The notes under the pieces: generated by a model
Told to the model about the DNA's origin: nothing
Databases searched by the model: none
The model's input: only the letters and a program-made list of their open reading frames with translations
In this document: positions 35,007-47,043 of the stretch, piece after piece
How the letters are laid out: each line of letters begins with the position of its first letter
Position numbering within the stretch: position 1 is the first letter of the stretch
NCBI GenBank assembly: GCA_001792895.1
Contig: MARA01000007.1
Location: forward strand, 124,001 to 188,000
Direction of reading: 5' to 3'
From: Lentinus brumalis
Taxonomy: Eukaryota > Basidiomycota > Agaricomycetes > Polyporales > Polyporaceae
DNA length: 64,000 bases
Program-made: the position numbers and the translations under genes

Positions 35007-38000
35007 ATGGCTGCCTTTCTCTCCAAGGTCTTCCCGCGGAAGAAAGACAAGGATGCGACCAGCAAACGCAACTCCGCTTCGTCACTTCTCGAGGGCAAGT
35101 TCGAAGCCGTCTCGCCAACCGTCTCGCCGTCGGCAGCGCAGTTCTCAGAGGCTGCGCAACGGCTGAAGGACCGAGGGCAGGACAAGGATAAGGACAAAGA
35201 GGGTGGGTTCTCGCTGTTCAGGCCCAAGTCGCGCCCCATGTCCCCACCGGGCCCACCCCCTGACACGCGTAAAACCGTGTCCGACGCCCCCCATCTCACC
35301 CTCAACCTCCCTGTTCCGAAGGAGGAGCGTAGCCGCGCTTTGGGCGTCGTGTTCGAAGCCGATCCGAACGACACGAGCACACTACCCGAAAACGTGGTTG
35401 GCCAGCGGCGACTGAACCCTCTCGAGGCTCTGCTGCTCGTGAAAGCGTGTTCGACGGCGGTCATAGACCATGGTGGTGAGCTCATACGTAATCGATATCT
35501 TCGATCTCATCTAATGGCAGAACGAAGGCCTCGAGACCCTCGGCGTCATGCATCCTTTCTGGTATTCTGCTTCTCCCGAGGTGCAGCGCAAGCTCATTTC
35601 GCTATTCATACTCTCCTTGGCTGCCAAAAGCCCCATCACCACGCTCTCTCCTTCTACCACTTCTGCCATCTCCGACTTCAACACCGAGTTGGAATATACC
35701 CGCTCCCCTCATGACATTGCTGCGGTCCTCCGCTGGGCGCTTCGTCACGTCCGCCTCGAAGGGGATTCGTTTGGTCGTACAACCGAGCCGTGGAAGTGGT
35801 ACCAAACGTTTGTGGAAGCAGAACGCGCTTCTTCGTTCCCTCCTACCGCCTTCACAGACTCCTTAGTCCCGCAACTTCCTCCCTCCCACCACCAGCTGCT
35901 CGTCGCGACCCTCGAGATCGTCTCGTCTCTGGCCTCGCATGCCGAACGCAACGGCATCTCCGGAAGCAAGCTCTCCAAGTTCCTAGGATTGTGGTTGCTC
36001 ACGACGAAGCGTGCGGAAGAGGGGAAGACTGGCCGTCATTCTATTCGCGTTGGGAACGTGCAGGTCGAGTGCTCGAGCATCTATTCTTGGCCTATATACG
36101 GTATGTAAGCTTCCCTTATGAAGGGACGGAGGAGGCTTATCCATGAGCAGCGATGAGATGGTCCGAAAGAAGATGCCGCTGCGCCTGACAGAGCTCGTGA
36201 AGGGTTACCCTTACCATAACCGCAATCCGTCCACCGATACTACAGCTACCGCGGACAACGACCTTCTTCCGCGGCCACGCTTTTCGACGCGCCAATACGA
36301 CGCGCTCTTCGTGCGGGTCGACACTGAGCTCCCCGATGCGAAGACCGCGAAGCCAAAGCCACATCCTCTTCGCTTGATTTCCGAAGCGCTCAAGTCGGAC
36401 GTCGAGCTTACCGATGCTCAGTACAAGAGTGTGTGGGAGGCTATCCGCAATGCTGCCCTCACCTCTGACGAGCCGGACCCGATCCTCATGCATGTTGATG
36501 GTTTCCCTTCGCTGTCCCGCATCTTCGCCGATGAGACGACGCGCCTCCTATCATACGTCCCAGCGGAGGTCAGTGCGAGCACAGCTTCTACGGTGCCTAC
36601 CATCCGACTTCCGCGCCCTCCCCGTCGACGGTCCAGTTCACTCAATTCGCCTACCCAACCCCAGGCCAACGGGAACAGCAAGACGTCGACGAACGGGTCG
36701 GCGAGCCGTAACCCGGCGTCGTCGACGTCTCCCTCGTCCCCGGGTTCTCCGAAGGAATGGACTGACTTCTCGTCAGGTGGCTTTGGCGAAAGTACTTTAG
36801 GCAAGGATTTCGCGAAGACGCTTCGGGATAAAGACGTTGAAGTCACAGCTCCCCCAAGCGTGGAGCACAAGACGAGCAGGAGACGCAAACCGTCACCTCG
36901 TCGCTCATCCGTTGATAGCCCGGCTCGGGAGTCTACCACTCGCGCCGCCGACCTCGCTTCTCCCAACTCGCTCAAGTCCAAGTCTACCATCGTCAGCCCG
37001 CTCAAGCTAGACGAGGCGTTCATCGATTTCTGGAGCGACGCGCTTACGGACCCTCTCATCGCATCAGATTGGCCGAACTTCGTTGTCGCCCAGCTCAAGG
37101 CTATTCCTGGTGCTGAGATTGATGGCAAGCCCGTCGGATGGCTCGTTCTCGAGCAACGCTTCCATTCGCCCCCTCCGCCCCCTGCAACCTCCCAGGAATC
37201 AATAGTCTCTCCTTCCACCACACGTCGTCCCTCGTCTCCCAAGCCGTCTGTGCGGTCCGAGCTGTCTCAACGGCGCGTCTCCTCCACGCTGTCGGCAATG
37301 AAGAGGCGGTTCACGTTCGCGAATTCGAGCCAGACGATCGCTGGTGTCGCTGAGAAGGCGGGCAGTAAACCTCCGGCGCGCAAACCCGTGAAGGGCCTCA
37401 GGATCGGCGAGATGGGCGAGATCCTTCCTGACGTCGAGGAGAAGCCCGAGGAGAAGGTCGCGGCCAAGAAGGAGGAGCCGAAGGCTAAGGAGAAAGTCGA
37501 ATCAGCTCCGGTGGCGAAGTTGGCAGAGGAGCCCAAGGCGGCAGAGGAGCCGAAGCCCGCCGCGCCTCTGTCTGTCGAGCCGCAGAAGGCTCCTGAACCC
37601 GAACTGGCTCAGGAAGTTGCGGCGCCCCCGGCTGTCGCGGCCAGCTTCGACTTGCCGTCGCCGACTGATGCGTTGTCCCCCCTTACGCCGACCGCTGAAG
37701 ACTTCCCTGCTGTTCCTGTCGTCGGGGGTCTCCTGGCGGCTGCCCCACTTGCCACTCCTGACGCCGTCGAGCTCATCAAGACCGAAGATGCTGTCTTCGA
37801 GGAGAAGCCCGTCATCGATGTGCCCGAGAAGGCTGCCGCCGTCCCAGCCGACACGCCTGTCGATGCCCCAGAGGAGAAGGCTCTCCCGCCCGCCCCTGAG
37901 CAGGTCGTCCTCACCGGTGAAACGCCCGGTCCCCAGGTTGCGTTGAGCACGAGCGAGCCCGCCGCCCTCGCGGAACTATCCGCGAAGGTGAACGAGATCG

Positions 38001-39304
38001 TGCAGGAGGCCGCGTCGCCCGAGCCGGACGCCGCCGAGCCTACCTATGAGGTCTCGCCGGTTGATTCGCGTACGACGGAGGTCATCCACGAGCCAGTTCA
38101 CATCGAGGACGTTGCTCCCGCTGCTGAAGAAGCAGCTCGTGAGCCGGCAGCCGGTCCCGCGGAACCTGAGCCTGCTGCCCTCGAGGAGGCGGAGCCTGAG
38201 GCTACTGTCCCGGCTGTCGAGGAAGCACCTGCTCCCGTCGAGGAAGTGGAGGAGGTACCTGTGGTCGAGGAGGCCAAGGCCAGCGAACCCGCGCAGGTGG
38301 CTGAGCCTGCGCGTGCATCTGTTGCGGCGGCCGAGCCGGACATCGTTGCAGCCGAGGTTGCGGAACCGGCCGCCAAGCCTGCTGTGCCCGAACCTGAAGA
38401 GGTCCCGGTTGTCGATGAGGTCAGCGAGCCCGCGCCCGTCGTCGAGGAGCCCCCGCTACTGAGCCTGAGCCCGAGCCGGTCGTTGAGGAAGCTCCTGTCC
38501 CGGAAGTCGAACCCGCGGCCGCTGTGGAGGAAGAGTCGGTCCCCGCACCGGAGCCCGCTGTCGAGGAAGCTGCTGCTCATCAGCCCGAGCCCGAGACGGC
38601 TGTGGAGGAGGCTCCAGCAGGTACGTAGAATCATATTTGTGTACGCGGTGCGTTGCTGACCGGTGGCTTTGTGTTAGCAGTCGAGGAGGCTTCCGCTGCC
38701 GAGACTGAAGCTCCTGCTGAGGCGCCCGCCGCACCTGTTGAGGAGGTCGAGGAGGAGGCGCCTGTCGTAGAGGAGATTGCTGCTATCGAGAAGCCCGCTG
38801 CGGTCCCGACAGAGTCGACCCCTGCGCTTGTTTCTGAGCCCGAGCAAGCTGCTAAAAGCGCGCATGAGGAGCCTGCTCCGGCTACTGCTGAAGCCGAGAT
38901 TGCTGCACCGGAGGTCGCTGAGAAGCCTGGACAGGATGAGACACATGGTACGTAACCGACAACATCGTATATTTGATACAGTTACCAAGGTCCTCTATGA
39001 TGTTACAGCTGAGAGCGGTGCTCCTACCGAGGAAGCCGCCGCGCCTGTCCCGGAAGAGACGGAGGCTGAGGCTTCTGTGGAAGCACCTGAAGAGCCGACT
39101 GCTCCCGCTGTTGCGATAGAGGAGGAACCCGCAGTTGAGGACAAGCACGAGAATGGTGCTGCGCAAGCCGAGGCAAAGCCCGCCGCTGAGTGTGAGTGTT
39201 CTCGTCTAATACGCCCAGATGTCTTGTCTCACCACCCCCACTACAGAGAGCCAGCAGACGTTGCTCATATACCTGATGGCGTCCCGTCGCCACCGTACGC
39301 ATAG
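35007..39304 (+). CDS. Msb1/Mug8-domain protein with Glu/Ala/Pro-rich tail
   Basis: Starts MAAFLSKVFPRKKDKD. The Msb1/Mug8 domain, a RhoGAP-like fold, covers roughly the first 450 residues: LNPLEALLLVKACSTAVI, GVMHPFWYSASPEVQRKLIS, PHDIAAVLRWALRHVRL, WKWYQTFVEAE, LPPSHHQLLVATLEIVSSL and EHLFLAYIRDEMVRK. Msb1 relatives act in Cdc42/Rho1 polarity and cell-wall signalling in yeast. A Ser-rich middle (RRSSSLNSPT, a further helical block with WSDALTDPLIASDWPNF) leads to a very long tail of Pro, Ala, Glu and Val repeats (from about 37.4 kb). The tail frame changes at a run of five C (38450-38454). Upstream exons are in one frame; the following acidic stretch, its splice junction at 38620 and the later exons are in the next frame. 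As sequenced, the first frame would switch to an Arg/Ser-rich peptide. One missing C is the simplest explanation. The last exon, ending PSPPYA, is tentative. Confidence 0.85.
37430..39185 (+). repeat. Low-complexity coding repeat (Glu/Ala/Pro/Val)
   Basis: Degenerate codon-level repeats encode variants of PxPVVEEV and EEAPAPVEE in the tail of the MSB1-domain gene. No exact unit length could be set. Such tracts are often length-polymorphic. Confidence 0.7.
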
Positions 39305-39996
39305 ACGCGTCTCGCGGACCGCTATGCCCATCGGAAGATACCCCTTGCTCTTGTTACGTGCATCTCGACCGGACTCCCCTTCCCTTACCCTATGCTGTCC
39401 TGTTATCTTCACGCGGACGCTCCTACGCTTTCCGCCGAGCTTGTTCTGATGATGATCTATAGTGTTGTCGTGAGTAATGGTTATAGTTGGCCCTATGTCC
39501 GGATCCATGTAGTTCGTTTTGCCTCATTGCTAGCTCTACTGTGTCATGTACCGCTCTGTTCGACAGACCACGGTCGATATAAGGATACACACATTCGTTC
39601 CTATGTTCAATACGGTGTGCGCCAAGTTCGGGTGATTGGGCATGTGGCGCAGTCGTACTGCGCTGGCTGTTGGCAGGCGGTGCTATCACTGCTGTTCCGT
39701 TCGTCCACTCTCCTGCTCCCTGCGCTTTCAAGAACCAAGGGCGAACACGTTGATCTTTAGATACGCAGCACGCGATGATACGCATGCTATCAGCTCGAGC
39801 CGTCCCAGATGGGAGACCGTAAGTAGAGAGAAGTTAGCGGCCAGCTAGCCCGCCACGGGACACAGCCTCGGAGAGATCTGTCAAACGCCATGTCGTGCCG
39901 ACTGCCCTGGTCTCCTCATGGGCGGCGTCCAGCGCCGCGCCCATCTGCTTGTCTCTTACCATCTCCTCGCCGTTGGACCATCTCTGAACGCGCGGA
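39305..39996. other. Intergenic stretch
   Basis: No supportable gene. Short frames on both strands lack motifs. It includes the 3' flank of the MSB1-domain gene and the promoter of the membrane-protein gene at 39997. Confidence 0.45.
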
Positions 39997-40756
39997 ATGT
40001 CGGGCTACGATGAGCGACTGCTCGCGAATGCGCCGGTAGCGACGCGTGCGGAGAAACAGGTGCGTCAGGCTCCCTTCAAGCTTTCATGCGCAATGCGGAG
40101 GACTCTCTACGAGACTCTTGCATCTCAAGAGCGCACCCGGCACAGCGATGGGAACGGTGCTGATGCGCGGGACGGGTTTGCAGGAAGGGTACAACATCGA
40201 CCTCCTAGACGAACACAAGCCGGCTGGCATCCGATCTACATCCACGACGCCCCCACCGGTCCCCGCTCTCTCGACAGACGCATCGAGAGCTGAGACGGGA
40301 GGCTATGCAAATAGCACGCGCGGCGGGTACTCCAGTGTCGTGGCGTCGACGAAGCCGTGGTACAAGACACGCAAATGGCTCATCATCTTCCTCATTGCGG
40401 CGATCGTCGTCATCGCGGCCGTCGTCGGAGGTGCGGTGGGCGGAACTGTGGGACACCACAGCAACTCGAGCGCCGTCGCGAGTTCGACAAATCCTGCAGC
40501 GGGGCAGGAGAGTGGTGGGGGAGGAGAGGCGGCGTCGAACACGATTGGCATCGGTATGGCATCGACGTCGACGTCGGGAGGGTCGGGCACCAATGCGCCC
40601 GGGGGTGGCCAGTCGGCCTCGAGGTCTTCTACATCTCCGGGGGGGCCGCCGGGGCAGACATCGGGTCCGCCCGGCGTTGGCGTCGCCAGTACAGAGACTG
40701 GCAATAGCCCATCCGCCCCCACTGCCGTCTTTGCTGCTGGCGTCGGATCCCAGTAA
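39997..40756 (+). CDS. Small type II single-pass membrane protein, function unknown
   Basis: Two exons (39997-40059, 40184-40756) give 211 residues: MSGYDERLLANAPVATRAEK, then EGYNIDLLDEH, a Pro/Ser/Thr-rich stretch, and a transmembrane helix preceded by basic residues (KTRKWLIIFLIAAIVVIAAV then GGAVGGTVG). The rest is Gly/Ser/Thr/Pro-rich and probably extracellular and O-glycosylated. Several basidiomycete cell-wall glucanases share this kind of N-terminal anchor, but no catalytic domain follows here. An alternative reading after a further intron (DPSNSTYGG, then a Cys-containing exon near 40.77-40.85 kb) would extend the protein. It may therefore be a truncated anchor or a genuine small wall protein. 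Confidence 0.6.
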
Positions 40757-41945
40757 CTCTACTTATGGTGGTGCGTATCCAAATCCTTGTACAAGTCTGG
40801 ACAGGCTGACCTGTTTTGCAGCCATGGTGTCCGAGGAGGAATGGACGGTGTTCATCTATTGTATGCTAGGATATGTCGCGACTAGTTCTTTATCTGTTCT
40901 GACCTGGATGCGCTTCCTATACCTCATGAAGTCGTTTATTAGGCTCGCAAGCTGTCACGTATCCTGCCTATATGGCAGTCTGGCGTCGGGGTATGCACTT
41001 TCTCTCGCTATTGTGACCAAGATGACCTCGGCGTGTATGTGTCCAGTGAAGGACGGGCCGATATGTCTAACCAATTTGCGGCGTTTGGGTGGTGGCCAGC
41101 ATCCTCATTCTCTCCATGAGGTGCATCAAAGTCACTGAGACAGTCGCTCTGCTGCACGAGGATGACCTCGTAGTGATCGCTCGAATCCCGCGTCACTGAG
41201 TGCCTTCCAGCCGACACGCCATGCGACTAGCGTCCTACAGTAGCGTAAAAGCCGGTACCCATGCAGGTGGCTAGTTTTCATGGCTGGATATTGACAGATG
41301 CATCAGTCTTCGCGCAATCGGTATCTATGTACCGTGACTCACTTTGGGACGGCTGCTTCGGCAAATGGAACCATCTGAAGTCGCCCGGTTTCCTGCCCCG
41401 AGTGACTGAGACAACGTCGCGCGCGTCACATGGAATTGCGAGCTTCCCTCAAGAGTTCCCGGCGCGACATCTAAGTCTTGTACCGTTCCGATGTCAGGAT
41501 CGGAGTCAGCCCGGCCTGTGTGGTCGCATCGCCAAGGGAGAGCCAGACGCAGCAGGCGGACGAGGAAGAGAATACGGTCTCGAGGAGAGAACGAGAAACG
41601 CGCACCGCGGGGCGACAGCCTTATTATCATCACAACCTTTCCACGACAACAACCGCCAGGTCCCCCCGACTAGGAGTCTTCTGTTTGAAAATGCATGATT
41701 CCTCTGGCTGTATGAGTTCAGAAAAGGAGCTGACTCACTGTAATGGTTGAAACAAGAGTGAGCGAGGCGGTGGTGAACGCTCAGCAAAAGCCACCGTTGA
41801 CGAGCCTACTATGAGGCGGCACAGGACAAAACCAACCATAAGCCAGCCATACGAAGGCTTACAACACCGGGCTTGTCGCAGACGACAACCTTCAAGCGTC
41901 TTGGTAGCCGTTCGGCGCCCGACGTTCGATTGCACCATTCACCAA
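40757..41945. other. Intergenic stretch
   Basis: May include a 3' exon of the preceding membrane protein (near 40.77-40.85 kb). Beyond that no frame on either strand shows a motif. It also contains the 3' flank of the minus-strand deaminase-like gene. Confidence 0.4.
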
Positions 41946-43955
41946 CTAGCCGGCCCCGGGCTTCACCAGCGTACACCGGATCGCGTGGTCCGCAAGAGCG
42001 GTCAACAAATCAGCCTCCAGGGTCTTCAGAACCTCTAGAGGGATCCCTGGAGGAGGATCCCAAGCGTAGATCACCCCACGCTGTCCGGGAAGGCGCACCT
42101 CGACCGCTGGTGGAAGTTTAACAGCTGCAGCTAGCAAGAATAAACTGCGGTACGTACGGAACCGCTGAGCTGAATCCCTTGTGAAGCGGTAGAGCAGTTC
42201 ACCGAGACGCCAGCAAGTCCAGCAGCACATCTTGGTGGTCCCCACAAAAAGTTGCCCCCCATCGACCTATGGAGACGTCAAGTCGAATCACATATACAGA
42301 GCTTCGATCACTGACCATGCTACAGAGGATGTCTTGCACATCATCGGGTACGGCACTTCTGACATCAGAGCGAGACGCTACCGCTAGAGCCATCAATCCA
42401 GCTTCGGCATGTATGTAGTGTTTCACTTGAAAGGCCTTGATGCGTTCTTCGAGCCACTTAGACGCATTCGGGAGAGAAGCCTGACGACCGAACCGCGGTA
42501 ATCGCTCATCCATCTCCTTGTGTATGGCTTGTTTCAGGTCGGTCGTGCCCAAGTCCCCGCTTCTGGGCAAGATGACGCCGTTGAATTGGATGAACTCTAG
42601 ACTGAGCTTACGGCCTTGGATGTTGCGATAGTGGAAGAGCCGCAGGAGGGCTGCATGAGACGAGGCCAGCGCTCGGAGGAAAGAGGAGACACATGCGCCA
42701 AGGTTGGGGAGATAGTAAATGGGCAGTTCTGACGGGAAATTAGCGATTAGCAGACCATTGGCTGAGACTCAGAGAGAGCACATACGTTCCCGACCTGCTC
42801 CTGAAGGGTCCCATCTAGAGCCTGCGGATCGGATGTGAGACGCTGGTTTACCGATGGACGAGAGAAGCACGTACGCGGGCATGATGTCGATCTGAAACGT
42901 TTCGTGAGAGAGGTATGCGCGAGTATGCTATCCAGGGGCTCGAACTCGGACAAAAGGGCCAGATCGAAGATGTCGAGGTTGACTTGGGAAAGAGTGTCCT
43001 TGTCCGGTGCCGGGCCGGGATCGTCCTCTGCTCTACCTCCAGGGAAGGCGATGTCAAGTCGTCGCAGGATAGCAGCGACGACGTTCACCCACTTAGAGGC
43101 GTCCTCCGGCTTAAACGTGAAGGGCAGGCTAGAGTCATCGGGTATGATCATGCGATCTATGCGATCTGGTCAGTCACGGATCGAGAATTGCATACGAGAA
43201 GTTACCCACCTTCATCCGGCTGTAAACCAGCGGCAAGCAACGTGCGAGACAAGTGTGCCGAGAATCGACGAGTGAAGGTAGGACTCGATCGTAGCACACG
43301 GAGATCCTCGGGAGAGGGTTCCCAATGGCTGATGGACTCGTGCGGAGGTTCTTCCCACTCCCGCTGATACGTGCCTACGCGCAGAGAAAGCTTGCGCCAC
43401 GAGCAGCACAAAACCCAGAGGCCCAACCGGTCTGACGAAAGCTCTGCGCCGCTTCCAAAAATGTGGAGTAAATCACTGAGGTACTCCGTGATCGGAATAG
43501 GAGACCTGCGAAACGAGAGATCAGCAGGCGCAGGCCTAATAGACGAAGTTGTGCGCCTACATACTCCGGTGACCGGTCAAGATCCACTACAGAGCTTTGT
43601 TTCACCACCTGGGAGTGAACAGAAACGCCGTTTTGTGTACCACTCAGACCGGAGGAGGGGCCATCGGCGCAGATTACAATTGCGGTCGTTCCATCAGGTC
43701 GCGCAACAGCGGTCGCGGCCAGTGCCGGAGGTAAACCGTTATCGGCCAGGTTAGCAATGTGGACGACGATGTCTAAGCGATGTCGGGAGGGAAGGGACTC
43801 GGAGGCGAAATTCGGCTTGGCCGTCAGCACTCCGTCAAGGATACAGGTGAGAGTGCGAATATTTGCGGTGACCTTGATATATGTTCAGATAGATGAGCCG
43901 TAAAAAATAGAGATCGTACTTGTGAATATTCGGAGTCGCTCGAACTTGAAGCCAT
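41946..43955 (-). CDS. OTT_1508-like deaminase-superfamily protein
   Basis: Multi-exon gene starting MASSSSDSEYSQ. The N-terminal two-thirds is helical without known motifs (SRHRLDIVVHIANLADNGLPP, SHWEPSPEDLRVLRSSPTF, FKPEDASKWVNVVAAILRRL, LDIFDLALLSEFEPLDSIL). The C-terminal part has the zinc-binding pattern of the cytidine-deaminase-like superfamily as seen in the OTT_1508 family (Pfam), common in Basidiomycota. The His-Ala-Glu sits in KHYIHAEAGLMALA (near 42.4 kb), and the paired cysteines in LFVGTTKMCCWTCWRL (near 42.2 kb), across one intron. It ends with a conserved helix/strand segment (PLEVLKTLEADLLTALADHA). All metal and proton-relay residues (His, Glu, Cys, Cys) are present, so catalysis is possible. 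Substrate unknown; related families act on nucleic acid bases or as toxins/effectors. Exon borders in the middle are tentative. Confidence 0.75.
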
Positions 43956-45449
43956 GTCGAACCGATGAAGCTTTGAGGAGGAGGAGGAGGAGGGTACTGA
44001 TGAGATCTGAGATCCAACCCGGCACCAAAAGCTGTGTCGAAGTGCTGCCTCGTGATTCTGCGTATACAACTTTCTAGCCGGCCGTGCATCAGCCAAAAGT
44101 CAGGACCACGGCGTGCATCCCAAAAAGTCAGAACTCAGGACCCCCGACAGCAGAATATTCCCGGCAGTGGAGTTCGTGACTTGTTTGAGACAGCACTTGC
44201 GTGTCCCTTCGCTGTCTCGGGTCCTGACTTAGTACAGCCTGCGTGGCACGCCGCCGCTACCAAGGCAAGTCGACTCTCGGGCTAGTTTAAGCTATACTTC
44301 GAGTTGTATATCCCCGCTGCATTCCTCCCAAAAATCGACACACACATGTCGGCGATACTGATCTCTTGTTTCAGTGCGATTTGCTCTAATCTTGGCCGTC
44401 ATGTGGTTAGCGCGGTCACGGTACGTTCGCGTCCGAGAGGACCTGCGATTTGCAAGCGCAGCTATAAAAGTTGACGAGCACGCAAATTTGCAGTACTGCA
44501 GCGAAGGCTCTCAGCATGAGAACGCCCCGAGGGCCAACAGGGCTCGATGCTCCCGCGCAACCCCTCACCGCCGTGCTTTTCTGCATCTCCACAGACACGA
44601 GGGTCGAAGACTGAAGTGCCAACATGAAGCCAAGGTCCCGCCTAAGCCCGACTACTCGCGAGGCCTCCTGGGACTCACTGGAAACTTCAGCGCAATCATG
44701 GACGAGGACCGCGGGCAGCGATGGTGCCGGCTTACTCGGATGCTGGGCTTGTCCTTGGGATGTGGGGATGCTCAATGTGACGGACTTCGATCCACATTGG
44801 CAGGTGTGTGGACGGGGATGGCGGCTTTCTTGCGGCGGCGCGTCTGTAATGGTACGGGATAATGTAACAAGGATCTGTCTCGCACACACTATATATAAGT
44901 ATAGGCTATGTATCGCAAAGGCGCACCGTCCAGTGCACGGTCATACTGCCATTGATGATTCTTTCCACCGGAGGAATCTGGCTTAGCGCAGAAGACAAAA
45001 GGACTCTCAGACAAACGGATACGAGCATAACGTGGTAATGGCTGATTCCTAGCCGACGGAGAGTGCTGTAGAACGAGCGCTCTGTGACTTCCCGATTGTC
45101 TCTTCACTACCACCACATTCCCTCCGGCTTGGACCTCTTCAAGATGAGCACGTATTCTCCCCGGGACACATCCAATCATCTTCCGGGCCTAACGCTTTCG
45201 GGCGAAGCAAGTACCGGCAGTGAACGAGAGCGGACGGACAAGGAGGAGGCTCTAACCACCATCACGGTATATGGGCTCCCGGCCTTTACTAGCATACTGC
45301 ACTGATAAGAACATCATAAGAACACCCGCGACCCAAGGAAAAAGGCGAGACGACCGCTGCACACTGCTAGCTTGTCGTTTCTTCCCGAGTCTTCCATCAT
45401 AGCGACATGTCCGACCCCGTCCGAGCGCGACTCAACCCACCCTACACCG
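43956..45449. other. Intergenic stretch
   Basis: Frames here are short or lack motifs. A small inverted repeat lies at 44097-44230 (separate entry). The promoter of the deaminase-like gene lies at the left end and that of the LRR-like gene at the right. Confidence 0.4.
44097..44230. repeat. Short inverted repeat flanking about 110 bp
   Basis: AAGTCAGGACC at 44097-44107 is the exact reverse complement of GGTCCTGACTT at 44220-44230. A second related arm lies inside (CTCAGGACCCCCGACAG, near 44135-44151, against CTGTCTCGGGTCCTGA at the right end). No clear target-site duplication was found, so a MITE is possible but unproven. Confidence 0.45.
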
Positions 45450-46668
45450 ATGCCGGACTTAGTCAAGTCGGTGGAGGAAGCCTATCAGATACTGATACGA
45501 CACAACTTGGTGGGCAGCCCGTCGCCTGCGTCGGGACAGGATCAGCAGCCGGTCAGCGCGGAGAAGAGTACGATCTCCCTCACCTGTCGCAATGTCACTG
45601 AAGTCCGTCGCTCCCTCGCATTTCCGTCGGTTCGCGCCGAACGTTCCCGGAACATCTGCTCGATATCGGTGTCGCTCGAAGTGCCGAGAGCTGCGAGGAT
45701 CGACGAGAAGACCTTCCTGGAGAACTTCGCCGCGATACTGCGTTCCCTCCCCGCCCTGAAGGAGCTCAGCATCCTTGGATACGACACCCCTCACATTCCC
45801 TCCCGGGATATCTTCCGCGGATGCACGTTCAACCTGGAGAAGCTACATTGCGACTCCAACAAGCTGCTCGCTGCGTCCTGGAACTCTGTTGGACAAAGCT
45901 CCATCCGAGACTTCCGTGGGTTCACGAACTTCGTGACCGAGGGCCCGCCCTCCGACATTCAGCCGAGGGATATGGCAAACCTGAAGCACCTCGAAACATC
46001 AGCCTATTTCGCCGAGCGGCTGACCATCCCGGCCAAGATCACGCACATCTCGCTGCACACGAGCCGCTCGAAGACGAAGGATACCTTGTGGTACCTCTCG
46101 AACCTGCTCGGGGACCAGCTCGTTTCTCTCCGCGTGAACCGCACCCTCGTTGCATCAAAGTCTCCCCCACTGGAAGATGTAGCGAAAGCGGACACAAATG
46201 GTCTCCTGTGGGCGTCGGACTCCCCGCTCATGATCTGCTGCATGCTTCGCGCCCCGAAATTGACGTACCTCGAGATACGAGACACTTCGTTGAAGGTGAG
46301 TAGAGAACCGTCCCGGATTGGAGGCGTAATGACCTGCTGACTTCAAGTTGTGTCGTCTCGTGCAGAAATGGTCTGTCAACGCTCACTCAGTACGCGACGT
46401 TTCATGGGTCCGGGAGATGGTTGGCACACCTGCACTGCAACGGCTGGTCTGGCGGCCTGCCTGGGCAAAGCGTGTCCGGCAGCTGCACGCGATCACGACC
46501 GAGCATATTCGAGACTGCTTCGCGCTGCTCCCGGTGGATTTCGTGGCGATACCCGCGGATGCTAGCGACCTGGGCATGTGGCGAGTATCGCTCCGTGGGC
46601 GAAGTCCTGAGGAGTTTGAGGACTATTGGCCTCCTTGCGCGATCCGAGAGGATTCATGGAGGATCTGA
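45450..46668 (+). CDS. LRR-like / F-box-tail-like hypothetical protein
   Basis: Two exons (45450-46295, 46366-46668; 70-nt intron with GTGAGT donor) give 382 residues from MPDLVKSVEEAYQILIRHNL. Regularly spaced hydrophobic strands suggest degenerate leucine-rich repeats: FAAILRSLPALKELSILGY, FNLEKLHCDSNKL, MANLKHLETSAYFAERLTI, LLGDQLVSLRVNRTLV, MLRAPKLTYLEIRDTSL and TPALQRLVWRP. It resembles the repeat part of Agaricomycete F-box/LRR proteins but has no F-box at the N-terminus. Earlier in-frame codons (from 45372) begin with TTG, so the first ATG was chosen. Function unknown. Confidence 0.7.
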
Positions 46669-47043
46669 AGCATGGGCTAGCGAGGGATAAGAAGTTGAGA
46701 GCGGTACTCGTGCCCATAGCGTCTCGTCCTATACACACGTCTCTGCTGGGGAAAGGGACGAGGATTTAGTTTGACGGGGGGTGGAGGTTGATCAAATGAA
46801 TACGTCACCAGTGTTCATGTACATACATGTCTACGATCACTTCAGTAGGCTAGTGTTGAAACAGCGTGGACTGTTGCACCAAGCCCCCTTTCCTTCTGGA
46901 CAACGAGACTTACAAGGGTGATACATTGCCACCTCATATGAAGCGATCGCGAAGTACAGCATCATATACTTATAACCTGAGACGCAACTTCAGTCACGGT
47001 TGGCGACGCCAGTACGCATGAGAGCGACCACATACCTTTTTCT
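46669..47043. other. Short convergent intergenic stretch
   Basis: 3' flanks of a plus-strand and a minus-strand gene. AT-rich near 46.93-46.99 kb. No gene. Confidence 0.45.

Noticed and set aside
38446..38659. Arg/Ser-rich C-terminus of the MSB1-domain frame
   Set aside because: It appears only because the frame is off by one after the C run; the neighbouring frame carries the repeated acidic pattern and fits the next splice site.
36143..38659. Separate gene starting at 36143
   Set aside because: The upstream exons (35007-36100) join it smoothly within the same Msb1/Mug8 domain, so it is one gene.
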